Source: Triplophysa rosa (lineage: Eukaryota > Chordata > Actinopteri > Cypriniformes > Nemacheilidae). Taken from it: 64,000 nt of DNA. A model generated the notes under the pieces. It was not told the DNA's origin. It searched no databases and worked only from the letters and a program-made list of their open reading frames with translations. The stretch is from the NCBI RefSeq assembly GCF_024868665.1, contig NC_079902.1, positions 18,095,450-18,159,449 on the forward strand, given 5' to 3'. Positions 48,779-63,500 of the stretch are shown here, one piece after another. Within the stretch, counting starts at the first letter, position 1, and each line of letters opens with the position of its first letter. Both the position numbers and the translations under genes were made by a program.

Positions 48779-51700
48779 AGTCAGAAAACAAAGTCCCTAT
48801 GCAGCCACCATCTGCCATGGTGTGTACCTCATAGCAAAACAACAACAATGGCAAAAAAAGATCACCAATAGGAAAGAGACACATACTGTACACACCTTCT
48901 CATGGTTTTCCTCCAGGTATTCTCTCACTGTTCTCAGGGCAACTTCGATTGCTTGATCGGGAGGATATCCTGCATGACACGTCACCAAACGACAGACGCA
49001 TTACAAAAAAATCCTCATAGTCACTTTTTCCATATTGAACAGCAGTAAAAATATAACCTTCCGTAAAAGGGATGCATTTACTGGATAAAGAGTTGCGTAA
49101 GATACTGTAATACCACTAGACTGCTTTCGGGGAATATATCTTCAATTAGGTTACATTTTTCTTATCCCACTGGCAAATTGTTGTTCATAAACCATTTTGT
49201 GAGATTTATTCACGAAGCAAGAAAAACAATTCGCTAATGGGACAAGAAGAATACACTCAATACCTTAGATATATTATTTAAGAATAAGTCTTAATATAGT
49301 ATCCTATTCATTTTTTCTTTTCATTATTTTACTGGGAAACGAGACAAATATTAAATAAGAAAAAGTACTTTGGTGTGTCCACTGGTTATGCTTTTTTGTT
49401 AACACCATCAAGATTGTGTTTTTCGTTCAGATAGTGTAATTGGTCACCATTTCTTCTGAGCTTTTTTTATGCGAGTACTATTAATCCCCTTTTCACCTTC
49501 AGTCATTCAAATGAAAAGATCCTACTGAGTGACAAATTAATTTTTGAAAGTACAAAATTCCATGTGGTTATTCAACTGGTATGAGACCATAAAATCTTAA
49601 TACATATTGTAATAATAAAACAGATCAGCAAAATGTTGTTTAATATACAACTGCGGAAAAAACCATGAGACCATTTCAAAATGATTAGCTTTTTTTCTGA
49701 AATTAGGTGTATGTTTAAATTATATTTTTTTAATTCATTCTGTGAACTACTATATCTTTCCCAAATTTCAAATAAAATTATTGTTTCTACTTGCATTTAT
49801 TTGGAGAAAATGAAAACTGGAGAAACGGGTCAAAATAACTGAAAAGATGCTCTGTATTTTATCAGACTTCAAATACTGCAAAGAAAACAAGTTCATATTC
49901 ACTTTTAAGCAATACAACAGAAATATTTGTACATGTATTTAGGAAAAGCAAAAAAATATTTTTTATGTGACTACAGTTTTCATGTGTCCTGTCATGCTGT
50001 CCGTCTTTCACATGGCTGTTGGATGACTTTATGTCACAGGTTTGATTCTGTTCAAATTCAACAGACACTAAACTGGAATGGACACAATGCATCTATAGAT
50101 GCTGATTAAATGGAAATTTGAAATGGTCTCTTTATTTCTTCCACAGCTATACTTTTACAGCTAAAACCATTTTCACACCATCAACAAAGCACTTCATGTC
50201 AGCTTCCTATTTTATCCATACTAAATTATACTAGAAAAAATAACAGAACGACCCATTATTATTACGGATATACAAACACAAACATTGCTTCAACTGTGCT
50301 GTAGTTATGATTGACTAAAAGGTGTCAAAGATCAACATGTTCACACCTTGCTAGCACTTCTCAGTACTGCCAAAACATGGCACCACATTTTTTGCATGAA
50401 GAACAGTAGTTGTTTTTGAAGAACTGAAGCTTTTCACTGGGTTCATTTTTGAGTTTAATCTTGACATATATAGTTAAGGAGAGGGATTATAATCACAGTG
50501 ACATGCTCTTGCTCCTAATCTCTCCTAATCTGACTGTCTAATACCACCCTTAATCTGAAAATCCCTCATGCTACATGCAAGTGATATCCACTCACTGATT
50601 CACAAAAATAAGGTTTCTACTACAAAAATCAGCTACAAATAAAAGTACAGTATAAGCAAAAAGCTCACATCAAAATCAAGGTCCATCCAGAACTATAGAT
50701 GCTGTTAATGAATTATCAGAAGATTTAATCATAAATGAGTCTATAGAAAACAAAATAAATATTTGATCAGTAAAGTTATTTATAGAATGTAAAGAATATA
50801 AACAAATTAATAATTAAAGACAAAACAATTAAAAAAGAACTGACAAAATGGAAAATCATAAAACTTTATGCCCACCGTATACTCCAGTAGAGATACATGG
50901 AAAAGCCTAGACAGAAACAACAAAGAGACATAAAACGGATACTTAATTAAAACAACTTTTCACACTTTTAATTATGTAACATTTATTATTTATTAACTCC
51001 TAAATGTTTCCCCAAATAAATGTGTGCTATTATAATAAAAATGTTAAATTGTTTAGAAAGCACTTAGGGTTGTACCTATTTATACAAAACAACAACAATA
51101 GCTTTTACAAGGGAAAGTGAATGTAAATTGATAAATTACAACCCATTAAAGATACAATCCATTACTAATGACACTGGGCTACTTACGTCCCAGAACTAAA
51201 GGCCTTAAAAACAAAAGCTTTACTTTAAAACAAATGAAGTGAGACACAGCCAGTCGCTGACACTGCTTTTAAAGGTATTGGCTGTTACGGTACCACTTGA
51301 ATCCTGCATGTACATATAGTGCTTTAAAATAAGTAACAGGAACAGTTTGATAAAAAAATGACTCATCCCCTTTTATTCCAAACCTGTGTGATATTCTTTT
51401 TCTTGTAAAACACAACGTCCTTGATGTGAAAGTGAATAAGGACAGGAAGTCAAAAATAAATATAATAAAATCACTTCGTATTTGTATGGAAAAAAGTGGC
51501 TGAAACGCTCAGTAAAATAATTCATTTTATGTTCCAGAGGACAGAAATGTAGGGGTTTTAACACGATGGTGAGTAAAGGATAAAAGATATAGGTAAACTT
51601 TTAAAACAATATCTCACTTGGTTAAAGACAACAATCTCTCACAAAATACTCTAAGGAAAAACAAAAAAAAAACTCAGCTGTCCCTGTGTGTATTTTTATC

Positions 51701-54700
51701 CTTACCCGTGCACTGTGTTAAAATATTTTATATATGCAGTAACCTGTCATCAAATAAATCAATCGCTGAAAGAAATAAACTGAAACAGCTCTCGACTGTT
51801 TTAGTACATTCATATAAAATCGTAAGGGCACCGGATGAGCGCGAGTTATGTACTGTGTTATGACTGGAGTGGTGGCATTTAGATTTTTAAACCGTGAAGC
51901 AGATATGAGATGTGAGTAATACAGGGCGAGAGTTTAACGTGATAATGGTATGTACGTGTTTATGTGTGTTCATATGGGAGCAGGACAAATTAGCATGGAG
52001 CGTGTACAATCCTAACATTTACAGTTTCACATACAGATTCACTGTTCATCTGTTTTCGAAAAGGAAGTCAGAGTCCTTGTGCTTCTATTTTGCATAAATA
52101 TTCAATCAGAATAGATCAGATGATCTGTATTTTAGCAAAGCATTTGTGTTTGATCAGACTCTCACCACAGTCCGCAGGTTGTCCTTAGACGCTGTTTGTA
52201 GGCAGTTATAATAACAGTTTCTAAGGGATTCCTCTTCTCTCTCCCCCACTGAACCATGGACTATCGGCCCCACAGTGTGAATTACATCTGTGAAAGTGAA
52301 AAGCAAACAACAAAGTCATACTAAGAAACCAGAAAATATGTGAAATGTCTTTCATAACCTCAGCTTCCTGTCTGGTATCCTTGCTTTTTATTCAAGGATT
52401 TCTTTTTTAATAGAACGACTTAAAGAAAGCAACAGACTTTTGATTCGCTCTTCTATTCACTAAAGCTTCTCCACTGTTTGTTGTTCTTGTCTCTGCCATC
52501 TGCTTCTCAATTAGTGAAGCCCCACTTGTCTCCATCCTGTCTCCTCCATCCCAATTTCCTCCTCTCATTTACACTCAGCTCAACGGCAGGCACGTTCAGA
52601 TCGCCCGATAGTGACCTGCGAAGTGGACTTCACAGGGCATTTGGCCGTTTTGAGTGTCATTCTAAATCATACAAAACATACTATATGTGCTCAATCTGAA
52701 GGGCACTGCAAACAGCATAGGAAACAAGTTTGGCTCAATAAATCAGTTCACAGAAAGTGGAAAGATATCAACTCCAAAATTGCTTACAGACGCTTTTGAC
52801 ATTAAGCTGCAGGAGAAAATATTTAAATGTCAAATTTAAATATTAATGTAATTTATCACTACATTTAGGGGTTTAAGAATGACACTACACCATTTATGTC
52901 AATATACTTCTGGATGCATTTTATATGCAAGGAAGTATGGTCATTTTTTAAATACACATTTATCCCTTGTGTGGACCCGTTTTCAATGTTTACTAAATAA
53001 ATGATAAAAATGTTTACCTCAGACATTAATATTTATTCAAGATAAACATGTTTGTTTCACCCATAACATAGATTTTTCTTTTTTTAGCACTTTTTAAACA
53101 AAAACAAATAGCACTTTTTCTCAAAAAATGTGACAGGTAGATGACAAACCATAAATGATTAACCATATTAAGAACCATCTTTGTTTCTTGTATTTGTTAT
53201 AAAATAAACATCTGTACTAAAAACAGTTGCGTTAAAAACACATTTTGTGTAACAAAACATCTCTGTTACACATCTTTGTGATGCTTAACTCAACTTGTGT
53301 AGTCCCTTTATTTAATATAAAATGTAATACAAAATTGTATATTTAATGTGTTAAAATGACACAATGTGTTAAAAGCCATAACACAAACAGTGTGTTAACA
53401 ATTGACACATCCTTTATGAGAGTGTAAAGTATTTTTACACATTTTTATGGCTGTATTGATTTAAAAAAACACATAATATTGAGGATCCAGCAGACCTGCA
53501 AACATTGGCCGAATAACAAAAACATCAACAGCATACAACGGTTAAATAAATATGTTACGTCATCATATTTGAAATGACCTAAGTGTTGTGTTTCAGGACA
53601 CTGCAAGGCATCCCAAATGAACAAATCTTATCAAGCGAACTCTTCAAAACCCCGGGCTAGGGAGCGCCGACTGCTGAGTAGGGACCATGTGAGTCAGAAC
53701 GTGGCTAATGTGTCTCTTTCCCTTTCTACCTTCTGTCTAAAACATTCACCTCTGTCCTCTCCAAAGCTCATGTCCTCATGTGTCGCGTCCTCAATCTCTC
53801 CCCTTTGCCCTGTTCGTCCTTCAGATTTCCAGCCGTCCGTCGCCAGTGACTGTGACACTCTCTCATTCACCGAACCACCCCACCCGCCCCCCTCTCCCTG
53901 ACACCTCTCTGCTGTCCGGCTGCGTTTATTTACCGTTGCACTCTGCAGTGTTTACAGCATCGATCCACCTCTGTTTGTTTAGTACAGCAGCACCATCATA
54001 CATCAACCCGGGCAGAGACATTATTCACACACGCACATACACACACACAATGTGCAAAAGACAACAACAGACTGATGAACAGGGAACAGCGGGCATGTGT
54101 TTCACTGGAAGTACAGTGTCACAAAAAGTGTGTTACGTCTGTGGCACAACATGATCTGTAAAGCGGGAGTCGAGGGAGAGGAAGATGACATAATCACCGC
54201 AGACAAAAAGGTGCTGCTGGGGGTTAAAGCAAACTAAAGAAAACAGCCGGGAGGTTTAGAAGTCACACTGCTCCGCTTTCTCTGCATTTGTGTGAAACAA
54301 ACACACACAAGTAACTTTAGAACAATGTGCTGGAGAAATAAACACATTTTTACTGTTTGGTGTTAGTAGCTTGAAAGGTTCAAAACATGCTGTGGAAGCT
54401 GTGGCCTAGTGGTTAGCAAATGTGTGGGATTCATGACAAAAACTGCATGCGCAGTAATGCACTTTCAATATAAATCAATGGGATGAGATATTCTCCAAGG
54501 CTTGCATTTTTGTTAAATCAGCTTTGTAAATAAATGTGTGTTATTTGCGCTGTTGTTGTCCTTTTTAAAGGCTGTAATATTGTTCTACTCTTGGCAGAAG
54601 ATCTTCTGGTTATGCACTGCCTACATTATTCCCATGCAGATGGTTATGTCGTGTAAGTTAACAGTTTTCTGCAGTTTGTTTGTTAATCAAATTCATATGT

Positions 54701-57479
54701 TTACTTGAAATTCCAGATTTTGTACAGCATCATTTAGTGTTCTTATTTAAGTGTAACTTTAGGTATGCTATAACAACAATAGTAACATAATAATATAGTA
54801 AACACATAAAAATGACCTGTTTTATTAAAGGGATAGTTCACCAAAAGATTACAACTATTTTATTATTTATTCACTATCGTAATGTTCAAAACCTGTATAT
54901 CGCTGCTGTCCTTCTGAAACCTCTTATCTCCATATTTAGATATTTATAAATCGTTATTATTAGTCACCATTTCTCTTTGTTACTGGGGTTTTGCACATAT
55001 CTAACACATTTGTGATCTTATGATTAGTTGATGTGTTATTTCACAAGACATCATGCAGATCTTAAGTGCTCTCCCACCTTCAGAATGGCCATTTATTCAT
55101 GCAGGTTAGCATGCGATTTTATTTTTTCTTTAGTTAAATGTTCAAATACTTAAGCCTTGCAGCTTTGCAGTCTATACATTTGCATGTGCATTACATCATT
55201 CACTTTCACTGCAAATACTTTTCTGATAATAGACATCATGCAACATATCACTGCTGTCATTCTGAAACCTTGTATCTCCATATTTCGTGATTTTAATTTT
55301 TAGCCATAAATCATTATTAGTAGTCACCCTTAATGTTTGACACTGGGTTTTGCAAATATCTAACCAATAAAGTGTTAAACATGCTTTTCAACTTTGACTA
55401 CACAGTATATAATTATTTTAAAAAATGTAGTGTTTTTTCGAGGATTCAAAAAGGATTAGAGGATTCAAAAGGACAGCGAAGATATGTTGTCAATAAAGCT
55501 TAACTTGAATTAAACCCCCCGAACATTCCTAAATGTGTGGTCATTGTGACTTTTTAAAAAGCCTTTCTATTTTAGTATAACACCCAGCTTCAACAACCGC
55601 TCTGAGAAAAGCTATTGTTACGCAGGCCCCAAACTACTCAACAAATCCTGACAACTCCCATAATGAATCGACGAATCCACTCCAAACTTGCTATTATCAA
55701 CCTCTAAATCACTCCTACGTTTGTCTCCCCATCCCTCCTCCCTCCCGCTCCCCTCCTCTCCTATTCTCTCTCCTTTCCCGTAAAAGGTTGCCCCGTCTGT
55801 TCACTCTGGCAGACCAAGCCCAAGGCTCCTGTCTCCTGCACAAAGGGAGGCCCTGGCCTCACCCACCAACCCCCCGGAGAAAAAGTCACCGTGTTCCATA
55901 CTCATCTTGCTCTGGTAGATGAGCAGGTGCGTCGATTTAAAGTCAACCATCTAAAACGGCCAAACTGAGGAGGGCAAGAGAACTGCTTATCATCTGAAAA
56001 GTCCTAAGGTGTTTGACTTCAGGGGCGCTGCCCCTTTTCTTCGCTTCTCTCTCTTGAATTCAAATTAGCTTGACAGCTGAGTTACAATGTACCCGTAGCG
56101 ACTGCCCCGATCAAGCACGACGGGCCGCACAATAGATTCCTCGTCTTTCACCTTGGCTGGTTTCGACAAGAAAGGGCTGTGATTTTGAGACGGCTGCGGA
56201 CTAATATAATTTGAGATAACAGCGTGGTATTTGAGGCCATTGTAAGTGTACAAAGTATTTCATTGGATTGTTAAATAAATATAATTAAGTAATTGAACCT
56301 TGTTATTCATCTATTTTGAGCTATAGAGGAAGGGAGAGAGAGAGAGGGATTAGTTAAATAACAGGAGAGAAGAGTGGGTGTTCGATTGGCCTGTGTGGAT
56401 TTTAATTAGTGTTAATTGGCCACAGAGGGAAACGAGGGCTCAGAGACAGTATACGAGTGTGTGTGTGCATTGATATACACTCCTCTTGCTCTCTTTCTCC
56501 CCCCTAGCAATGGTTGTTATTCGTACGGTTGCGTCCCTAGTCAAGACTGTATTGGTACACAGGTGGACTTAGGGACTGACAGAAGCTGCAGATTTTGCCG
56601 TTCACACACAGCAATGAGATCCACTGGGTTTCTAACTCGTCCCTTCAACTCTGGCAGACTATATATTATTACTATACCTCTGCTTTACTAGAATACACAA
56701 ACACACACTCCCTTATCCTCATCCAACAAGCGGCAGATGCGAGGGCACGTGGGCAAACTTGAACGGAGGCAGTCAAAACATGACAATGCTTTACACAAAC
56801 ACTCCGGTCTTATTTTGAATTCGGAAGAATGAATTTAACTTCCTTTAATAAGTGCTGCTTGCTTAGTTTTAGTATTGCACATACTTGCTAATATATTAAA
56901 GTTTGGAAATGGATTTCTATGCTATGCACATTTGTGTGTTACTTTGAATGTAAGCTATTTAAGAATTAAATGTTTAACTAGCAAAAAATTCCTATAGACT
57001 TACACTGGAAGAGAAAAAATAACACTCATGAATTTGAAAAATTTATAATAAGCGATTATAGAAGTAATGTGTACTTAGTCATACACAAACACTAATTTCA
57101 CTCCCACAATTACTGCTGATATTTACTCTTCTAATCCCTGCAGTGCAATACAGTACACACGAGAGATAAGAAAGAACAACAGCAAGATCAAGGAAAGTCC
57201 AAGTAAAACCTAACAGAGATTTTGGCCTGAAGTGAGTGTGTGTGTTAGGGGATATGAAGGGTGAGGCAAATCAGTGATGTTTATCTGTGCGTGTGCGTGT
57301 GGGGGGGGGTATAGCTGGAGAATCAGCAGCGTGTGCAATCTCTTTCTACGAACAGCTAGGTACGGTGGTGGGGGGATCATAAATTAGACAAGGAAATTAC
57401 TGCTAAGTGTGCGAATAAATTAAAGTGCGCTTGCTTCTGTAAACACTGTCTGACTACATAATTACTGAACACTTTCTGG

Positions 57480-57518
<39 letters not shown>

Positions 57519-60500
57519 GGTAGAGATAGATAGGGGGTAGGAGGGACAGTGATCGGCAAAAAGGTTTGCGTTGATGGTTTATTCATACGGCAACGTGCGA
57601 CATGTACGCTAGCTTTTGACATTTCGCTGGAGAGGTTGCACAACACCTGCTTACAATCTGAAGACAGGAATTGAATATGCGAGAGAGAAAAAAATGCACT
57701 TTGTGACATTTATAAAGTATAATTTAGTTTTTGCAAAAGCTCCACTCTGACTTTGATGTAATCAAGTGTAAACACAAGTCTAATGGTATTCTCCGTCTCA
57801 TCTATCCTGGATACCGAAAAAAAAATGCTCGGATTTGATTTCAACAACTGATTTTGAATTCATTGTTGCGTATTAAAGAGCTCAAAACATTTCAGACTGC
57901 TGTTTATCTGGCATTTGTATGGTTATCTTGCACGATGAGCGGCGCGCTTCGTGAGCAACTTACATCTTGCAGGCAGGCCGTAAGCTCCAGTAATCTTTGC
58001 CTCCCCCGTCTCACAGCCGTTCAGGGTGGCGCACTCCTTACTCAACAGAGGACCAGCCCCACGATGAATAGCCCCATCAACTGAAAAAATAGAATTATGA
58101 AAATAAAAAACAATAACATTGCAAAAATTAGACAGTAATATATCAGAGAATATTACACAAGGAGTACAGAAGTGAAACAAAATGCAAAGAAACAAACTTG
58201 AACTAATTTCAATTTGCACACCTTACAAAGTTACATAGAACTATCCAATCAGATTAAAGCTTGCTAGACAAAAAAACGGTTTGCAGTTTTGTGTGCAATA
58301 TGCATCTGACAGCGAACAGATTTGTGGGCGGTCTCTGGGCGTGATGTCTGAGCCTGAGACTAGCGGAGGTTAGGCACTTGTGATGTACTTTAAATGCAAA
58401 ACACTTTGATGCCAGGGCTTTTAAAATGCCCAACCCCCCATTTCTCCTTTCTTGAGGACCCAAAAAATTCTGATTTCTCACAGCACTGTCGGCAGAGATT
58501 TGAGGGCCATTACAGTTTTACTCAAGGGTTTTCAGCACCCTGACACTTTTTTCATATATGTGCTCAGAATTTGTACAAGGGGGATAGAGTGATAACAAGA
58601 GAGGCAGACAGAGAATAATACACACAGGGAATGCAGGAACACCATAGAGGGAAGAGGAGAGAACGACGTAAAATGGGAGGATGTACTTAGGGGTTTGGAG
58701 TGGGAAAAAGAAGCACGAGAGGAAGGAATAAGAGAAAAGATGCAAAAGCAGTGATGAAATATGGCTGTTGGGAATAGCATGGCTTCCTGTGTAATTGCAA
58801 CATGCACACACGCTTTTAGATTAAACACAGACATCTTGTTAGCAGGTGCTAATTGGCTCTCTGCTTACCTGACAGAAGGTTTGTGACATGGAAAAACATA
58901 TGACTTTTTCCAATATTGCACACAGAGGTGTTTTTTGCAACACATTTACTTCTTGCATGCAACCCCATGCAATCAATGCACATAAACATCCATCAAAGCA
59001 CACACAGAATATGTTTACAAAAGCGTTCATTAACAGTTGTTCTCGATTTTAAATCAGTTTGGCCTGGGCAGCACTAACAAGTGTCACCGAAAGGCCTTCG
59101 CTTATTGGCTGAGCTGGTCACCATGGCAGCCATTAGTAAGAGCATTTGATTGGATCTGGCATATCTGCTTGCCGGTGTCACAAATCCCTCGACACCAGGG
59201 CAGTATCTCTCTCTAAACACTTGCCCGGCATCTAGGGTTTTCAAGCAGAATACCAACAAACCGCTCCCTCCCGGAGGAACACACACAATCAATACTGCAA
59301 GTATGGCTTTCCAAGTAGGTAAAATCAGTACCAGAAATCCACTTTAATGAGTTAACAGCCATATGCCAAAACGCAACTTTATTTCACGAACACAACAGCA
59401 ATCCCAATGAGACTTTAATGTCACGGTACAATCTGGAGCTCTGAGCATCAGGACTGATGTCTTCCAGAGAAGTAAATTGGAAGTGCTACGCGACGCCATA
59501 GAAGAACCATTTTTTACTTAATGGTTCCATAAACAACCTTAAACATCCAAAGAATCCTTCTGTTTCACAAAAGGTTCTTCGTGATGGAAGGGTGTTCTTA
59601 AGAATATAAAAAAGTAAAAAGAAATGGATCTTATGGTTTTATGGGGAAACAAAAATGGTTGTTCTATGGCATCGCTGTGAAGAACCTTTTGTAGCACCTT
59701 TATTTTGAAGAGATGTTTTTTAAATCAGTATTTATTTTAGTCTTGTTTAACAGTTTAAGAAAATAAACATCTTTCAACAAAGATAAAGACTTCAGATAAT
59801 AAATCTTGCCCATGATCTAAGAAAACACAACTTCATTCACGTTTAAGCAATAAATCGGACAAAATTCAGTGCGGTTTATGCAAAAGGTTTTTTTGAAAAA
59901 ATAATGCCAATGAGCCAGGAAGAAAACAAATCAACGTATATGTGAATACTGTATATGTATTAGCACACTTTGTATTTTAAAAGAAGTACATTCATCTTAT
60001 GATCAGACAGCGAGACAAAAACATTACTGATCCTGCATGAGAAATTGGGGTACATTAGCAGCCAGACAATCAACAAAGTACATGGAGTGTACCACATTTA
60101 ACACTGAAAACAGGAAGAAGATAAAGGAATAGTTCACCAAAATAGTTCATTTATTTATCTTCTTGTCATTAACCTGTATGACTTACTTCTGCAGAACAAA
60201 AAAATAAGATTTTTTGAAGACTGTTGATAACTGAACAACGGCAATACCCATTTACTTGCTTGCATTGATTTTGTGTCCATACAATAGAAGTGAATGGGCC
60301 ATTGTTCGGTTACCAACATTCTTCAAAATATCTTTTGTGTTCTGCAGGAATAATGACAGAATTTTCATTTTTGGGTGAACTATCCCTTTAAGGATATTTT
60401 ACTGGAAAATAAACAAAGCTATATTTTGCTGTGAAGTCTTGCTCTGCTCACTGTAAACGCATAAAAGTGTTTCAGAAAAATTATGCAAAACAATACATAT

Positions 60501-63500
60501 ATATCTCTATACAGCACCACACACACCATCCCAAGCCTTCTTAATACTCTCCTCTATCATTTTAACACATCCTCCTTTTTTTTGCTCTCTCAGCTTTAGT
60601 GCTTTTCCTGCCTTAAACACCAACAGACAGAGACTCATCCTCATAATTCTCTCTCTCTGCATGCAATGCTCTACGGCTGTGTCCTCCCTGATGTATCGTT
60701 TGTCCCTGCCTAATTATCACCCAGGTTTGCCTTAACAAACCTCAGGAGTGAAGCCAACAAAAAAGAAGGCGAGAGTGAGAGCGCGAGGAAGCTGGTGTGT
60801 TTGCATACCCGTGACAGAAATGGAGAGAACAGAAGTGTTGGAGTGTTAGGGAGTGAAGACAAGAGGTGATGGGGTAGAGCAGAGAGACAGAAGAGCAAAA
60901 CAGCAAATGAGAGAGAGTGAGAGAATACATGCATAAGCACGGACTGACAGTTTGGTTGAAAATGAAGGTGAAGGTCAGGTCTAAATCAATCCCATTTGCC
61001 ATTTGTGTTCGAGTAACTGCATAAAAACCAAGCTCAATATACAGCAGTGCGGACTTCTGGATTTGCGTTTGTGCGTGAGACGCGGTTTTGATGACCAGGA
61101 ATCTCAAGTGCAGATTTATCACAAGTATTGATTCTTTAACGGATAGGCACTTAACACGGGCAGAGAGCAGGAGCGGCACATGCTTACAATAACACACACG
61201 CATGCATACACGTACACAAAAATACTGAGTCAACAAGTTGGACATTTCTGTTGATTTGCATAGCACTTTACTGTCATAAATTATGTGCATAAGGTCTTGC
61301 AATACATTTTAAAAGAAGCATGCACCTGCCACGCAGATAGATGTACATTAAAGTTTGTACTCCAATTCACAATATGCTAAGGCAAACTGGGCACAGTTGT
61401 TTCCATAGAGATCATCTTCCCGAAAATGGTTGTGGCTAGAAGGGATACAGCTACGGCCGGAAGTGGTGCAAAATCTTGCCATATAATTACAATAAATTAC
61501 ATTAGCTAACGCCTACACCTACACCAACCCTAAACCTAACCTCACAATAATAAAAAAAAATTAATCAACTGTTGTCAATGTGACAAAAATTATGCGGTAT
61601 TGAAGTGCGCATGCCCAGTGGAGGTAGCTGTATCCCTTCCAGCCAAAAGACCGAAAAATGTTGGTGAGCATACAAAATATTTGACAGACCAATGAGAATC
61701 AATTTCAATTCCAAAGCTTTCTTGTTAGGGTTTAGCGGCTAGTCTAAGCTAAACAACAAAACATTTGCTAATGGTACACACTAGTTATTTAGACTCTCCC
61801 GAGACCAGAGAATTGTGAGCCCCTATGACTACAAGAGCAGCACTCGGGTAATTGTACACATAGTTTTACATCCTCAGGAGACTACCAGTAAACTGATGGA
61901 TTGTAATTTATATGTTAAATGTAAAGCAATTGGTATTTTTAAGATCTTTAAAATTAGGTAAATTGCCAGACTAGGGCGACTATAAATGAAACAAATGAAT
62001 CAAGCCAATGCGTAAATTCTTTACAAAATTAGTATACCAGCAAACAATTCAACTGATCAATCTTTTACAATCTCTTACTGCATAAAAAAATTAAGAAATC
62101 ATTTTAAATACCCTTTTCAGTTTTTCTAAATTTACTATCTATATGTGTTTATGTAAAATGGTTATTTTTGTTTTATTCTGTGAACTACTAACAATATTTC
62201 TCCCAAATTTAAAAAAAATGTTTCTATTTACATTTATTTGCAGAAAAAGTAAACTGGAGAAACACTGAAAAGAAAACAAGTTCATATTCACTTTTAAGCA
62301 ATACAAAAATAATATTTGTACACGTATTTAGAAAACGTGAATTTGAAAAAAAAATGTGATAAGCGATTTTTATTTTTATGACGTGTGTCTTGTCATGCTG
62401 TCAGTCTTTCACATTGCTTGTTTGCAGAGGTGTAAAGAGTACCTGAAAATCATACTTAAGTAAAAGTACAGATACCTTGCAGCAAAAATTACTCCATTAC
62501 AAGTTACAAGTCACCAATTCCAAAACGACTTCAGTAAAAGTCTTAGAGTATCTGATTTTAACAGTACTTTACTCGTACTGAATGTAGGCTCAAAGCAGCA
62601 CTAGTCTTCAACACTTAAGAGACATGTCAGTGAAAAACAAGAAACAGTTGATTCATGAGGAGAGCAATCACATTTATTTTCTTAAATCATAATAAGACCA
62701 AACACCTCAAAATTGTACAAAATGTATTATAGGCTGTGTAAATAGCTACCTCAGAGAAATTCATTGACTTGTAATGTTTATTTAATGCTTAATTTGACAC
62801 AATAACACAATTGTAATGTCACTGAAATATCTTCATGTGGAGTGATTTGAATGTAATGTAATTAATAAATCTCCATATAATATATTACTTCATATACAAA
62901 TTTTCCTTTGATTGACAGCATTAGTTTAGAATTAACTTTAATGCCATTGAGTTGGCTGTGTGATGAATACATGTACGTACAGACAGAAGGCAGGAATCTG
63001 AAGGTTTTACTGTATTTCAGGGAAGATCTACCATCTTGTCAGATCAAAGGACTTTTTAATACATCACAGTGAGCAAACGTTTTCGAAAAAGCACCGTCTC
63101 GCCATAATTCCGCCGTTTTATTCAGAATCTGCTGATGAATTGTTTTTCTCTTGTCAATGTTGTGGGTATGTGTGCGTTTCGGAAGGGGAAGGCTTGTTGC
63201 TCTATCAGAGATGGTTAAAGAATTTAGCGCTCATTTCATCTCGCTGGGTCTCTAATCGCTCTTTTGCTCCTCAAATAGAGCTTCTGTTCTCACTCACGAG
63301 GCGATCGGAGATCGGCTGTTCAAATTCAGAAATGTGTAAACCCTCAGGCTGATAACAGCTCCCATCACACACACCTTCTCACTGTCTCACCTTGGCTTCC
63401 ACCTGCTGATTCTCACTTGCTCTCTTCCACCTTCTAATTCCTCTCACTTCTCTACTGTTTCTCTCCTCTAATGTCTTTCCCCTCTTGAGCATGAATGTAG

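Larger units (their letters stand above)
46034..48895. other. macrod1 intron between exons ending NHEK and starting LDRV
   Basis: Contains three Angel-like MITEs, a long (TG)n tract and, at 48290-48640, a non-repetitive stretch with GGTTAATTAGTG and TGTAATTAGGG homeodomain-type cores. Confidence 0.55.
52288..57963. other. Large macrod1 intron
   Basis: 5.7 kb without coding exons. Holds two copies of a dispersed repeat (54893, 55247), a SINE-head fragment near 54395 (GTGGCCTAGTGGTTAGC), pyrimidine-rich tracts at 53700-53900 and 55680-55800, and a (GA)n tract. The stretch 56330-56440 has TTTTAATTAGTGTTAATTGG, resembling homeobox sites. Confidence 0.5.

Noticed and set aside
48634..48893. Frames encoding runs of CV or TH
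   Set aside because: Translations of the (TG)n microsatellite.
48970..52165. macrod1 as a broken gene because the STGVYG loop seemed to be missing
   Set aside because: A 31-nt exon at 50876-50906 with proper splice sites supplies exactly the missing residues and restores the phase.
53617..54154. Two overlapping Ser/Pro-rich plus-strand frames of 94 and 124 residues
   Set aside because: Pyrimidine-rich low-complexity sequence inside a macrod1 intron, no splice sites in phase with each other and no recognisable domain.
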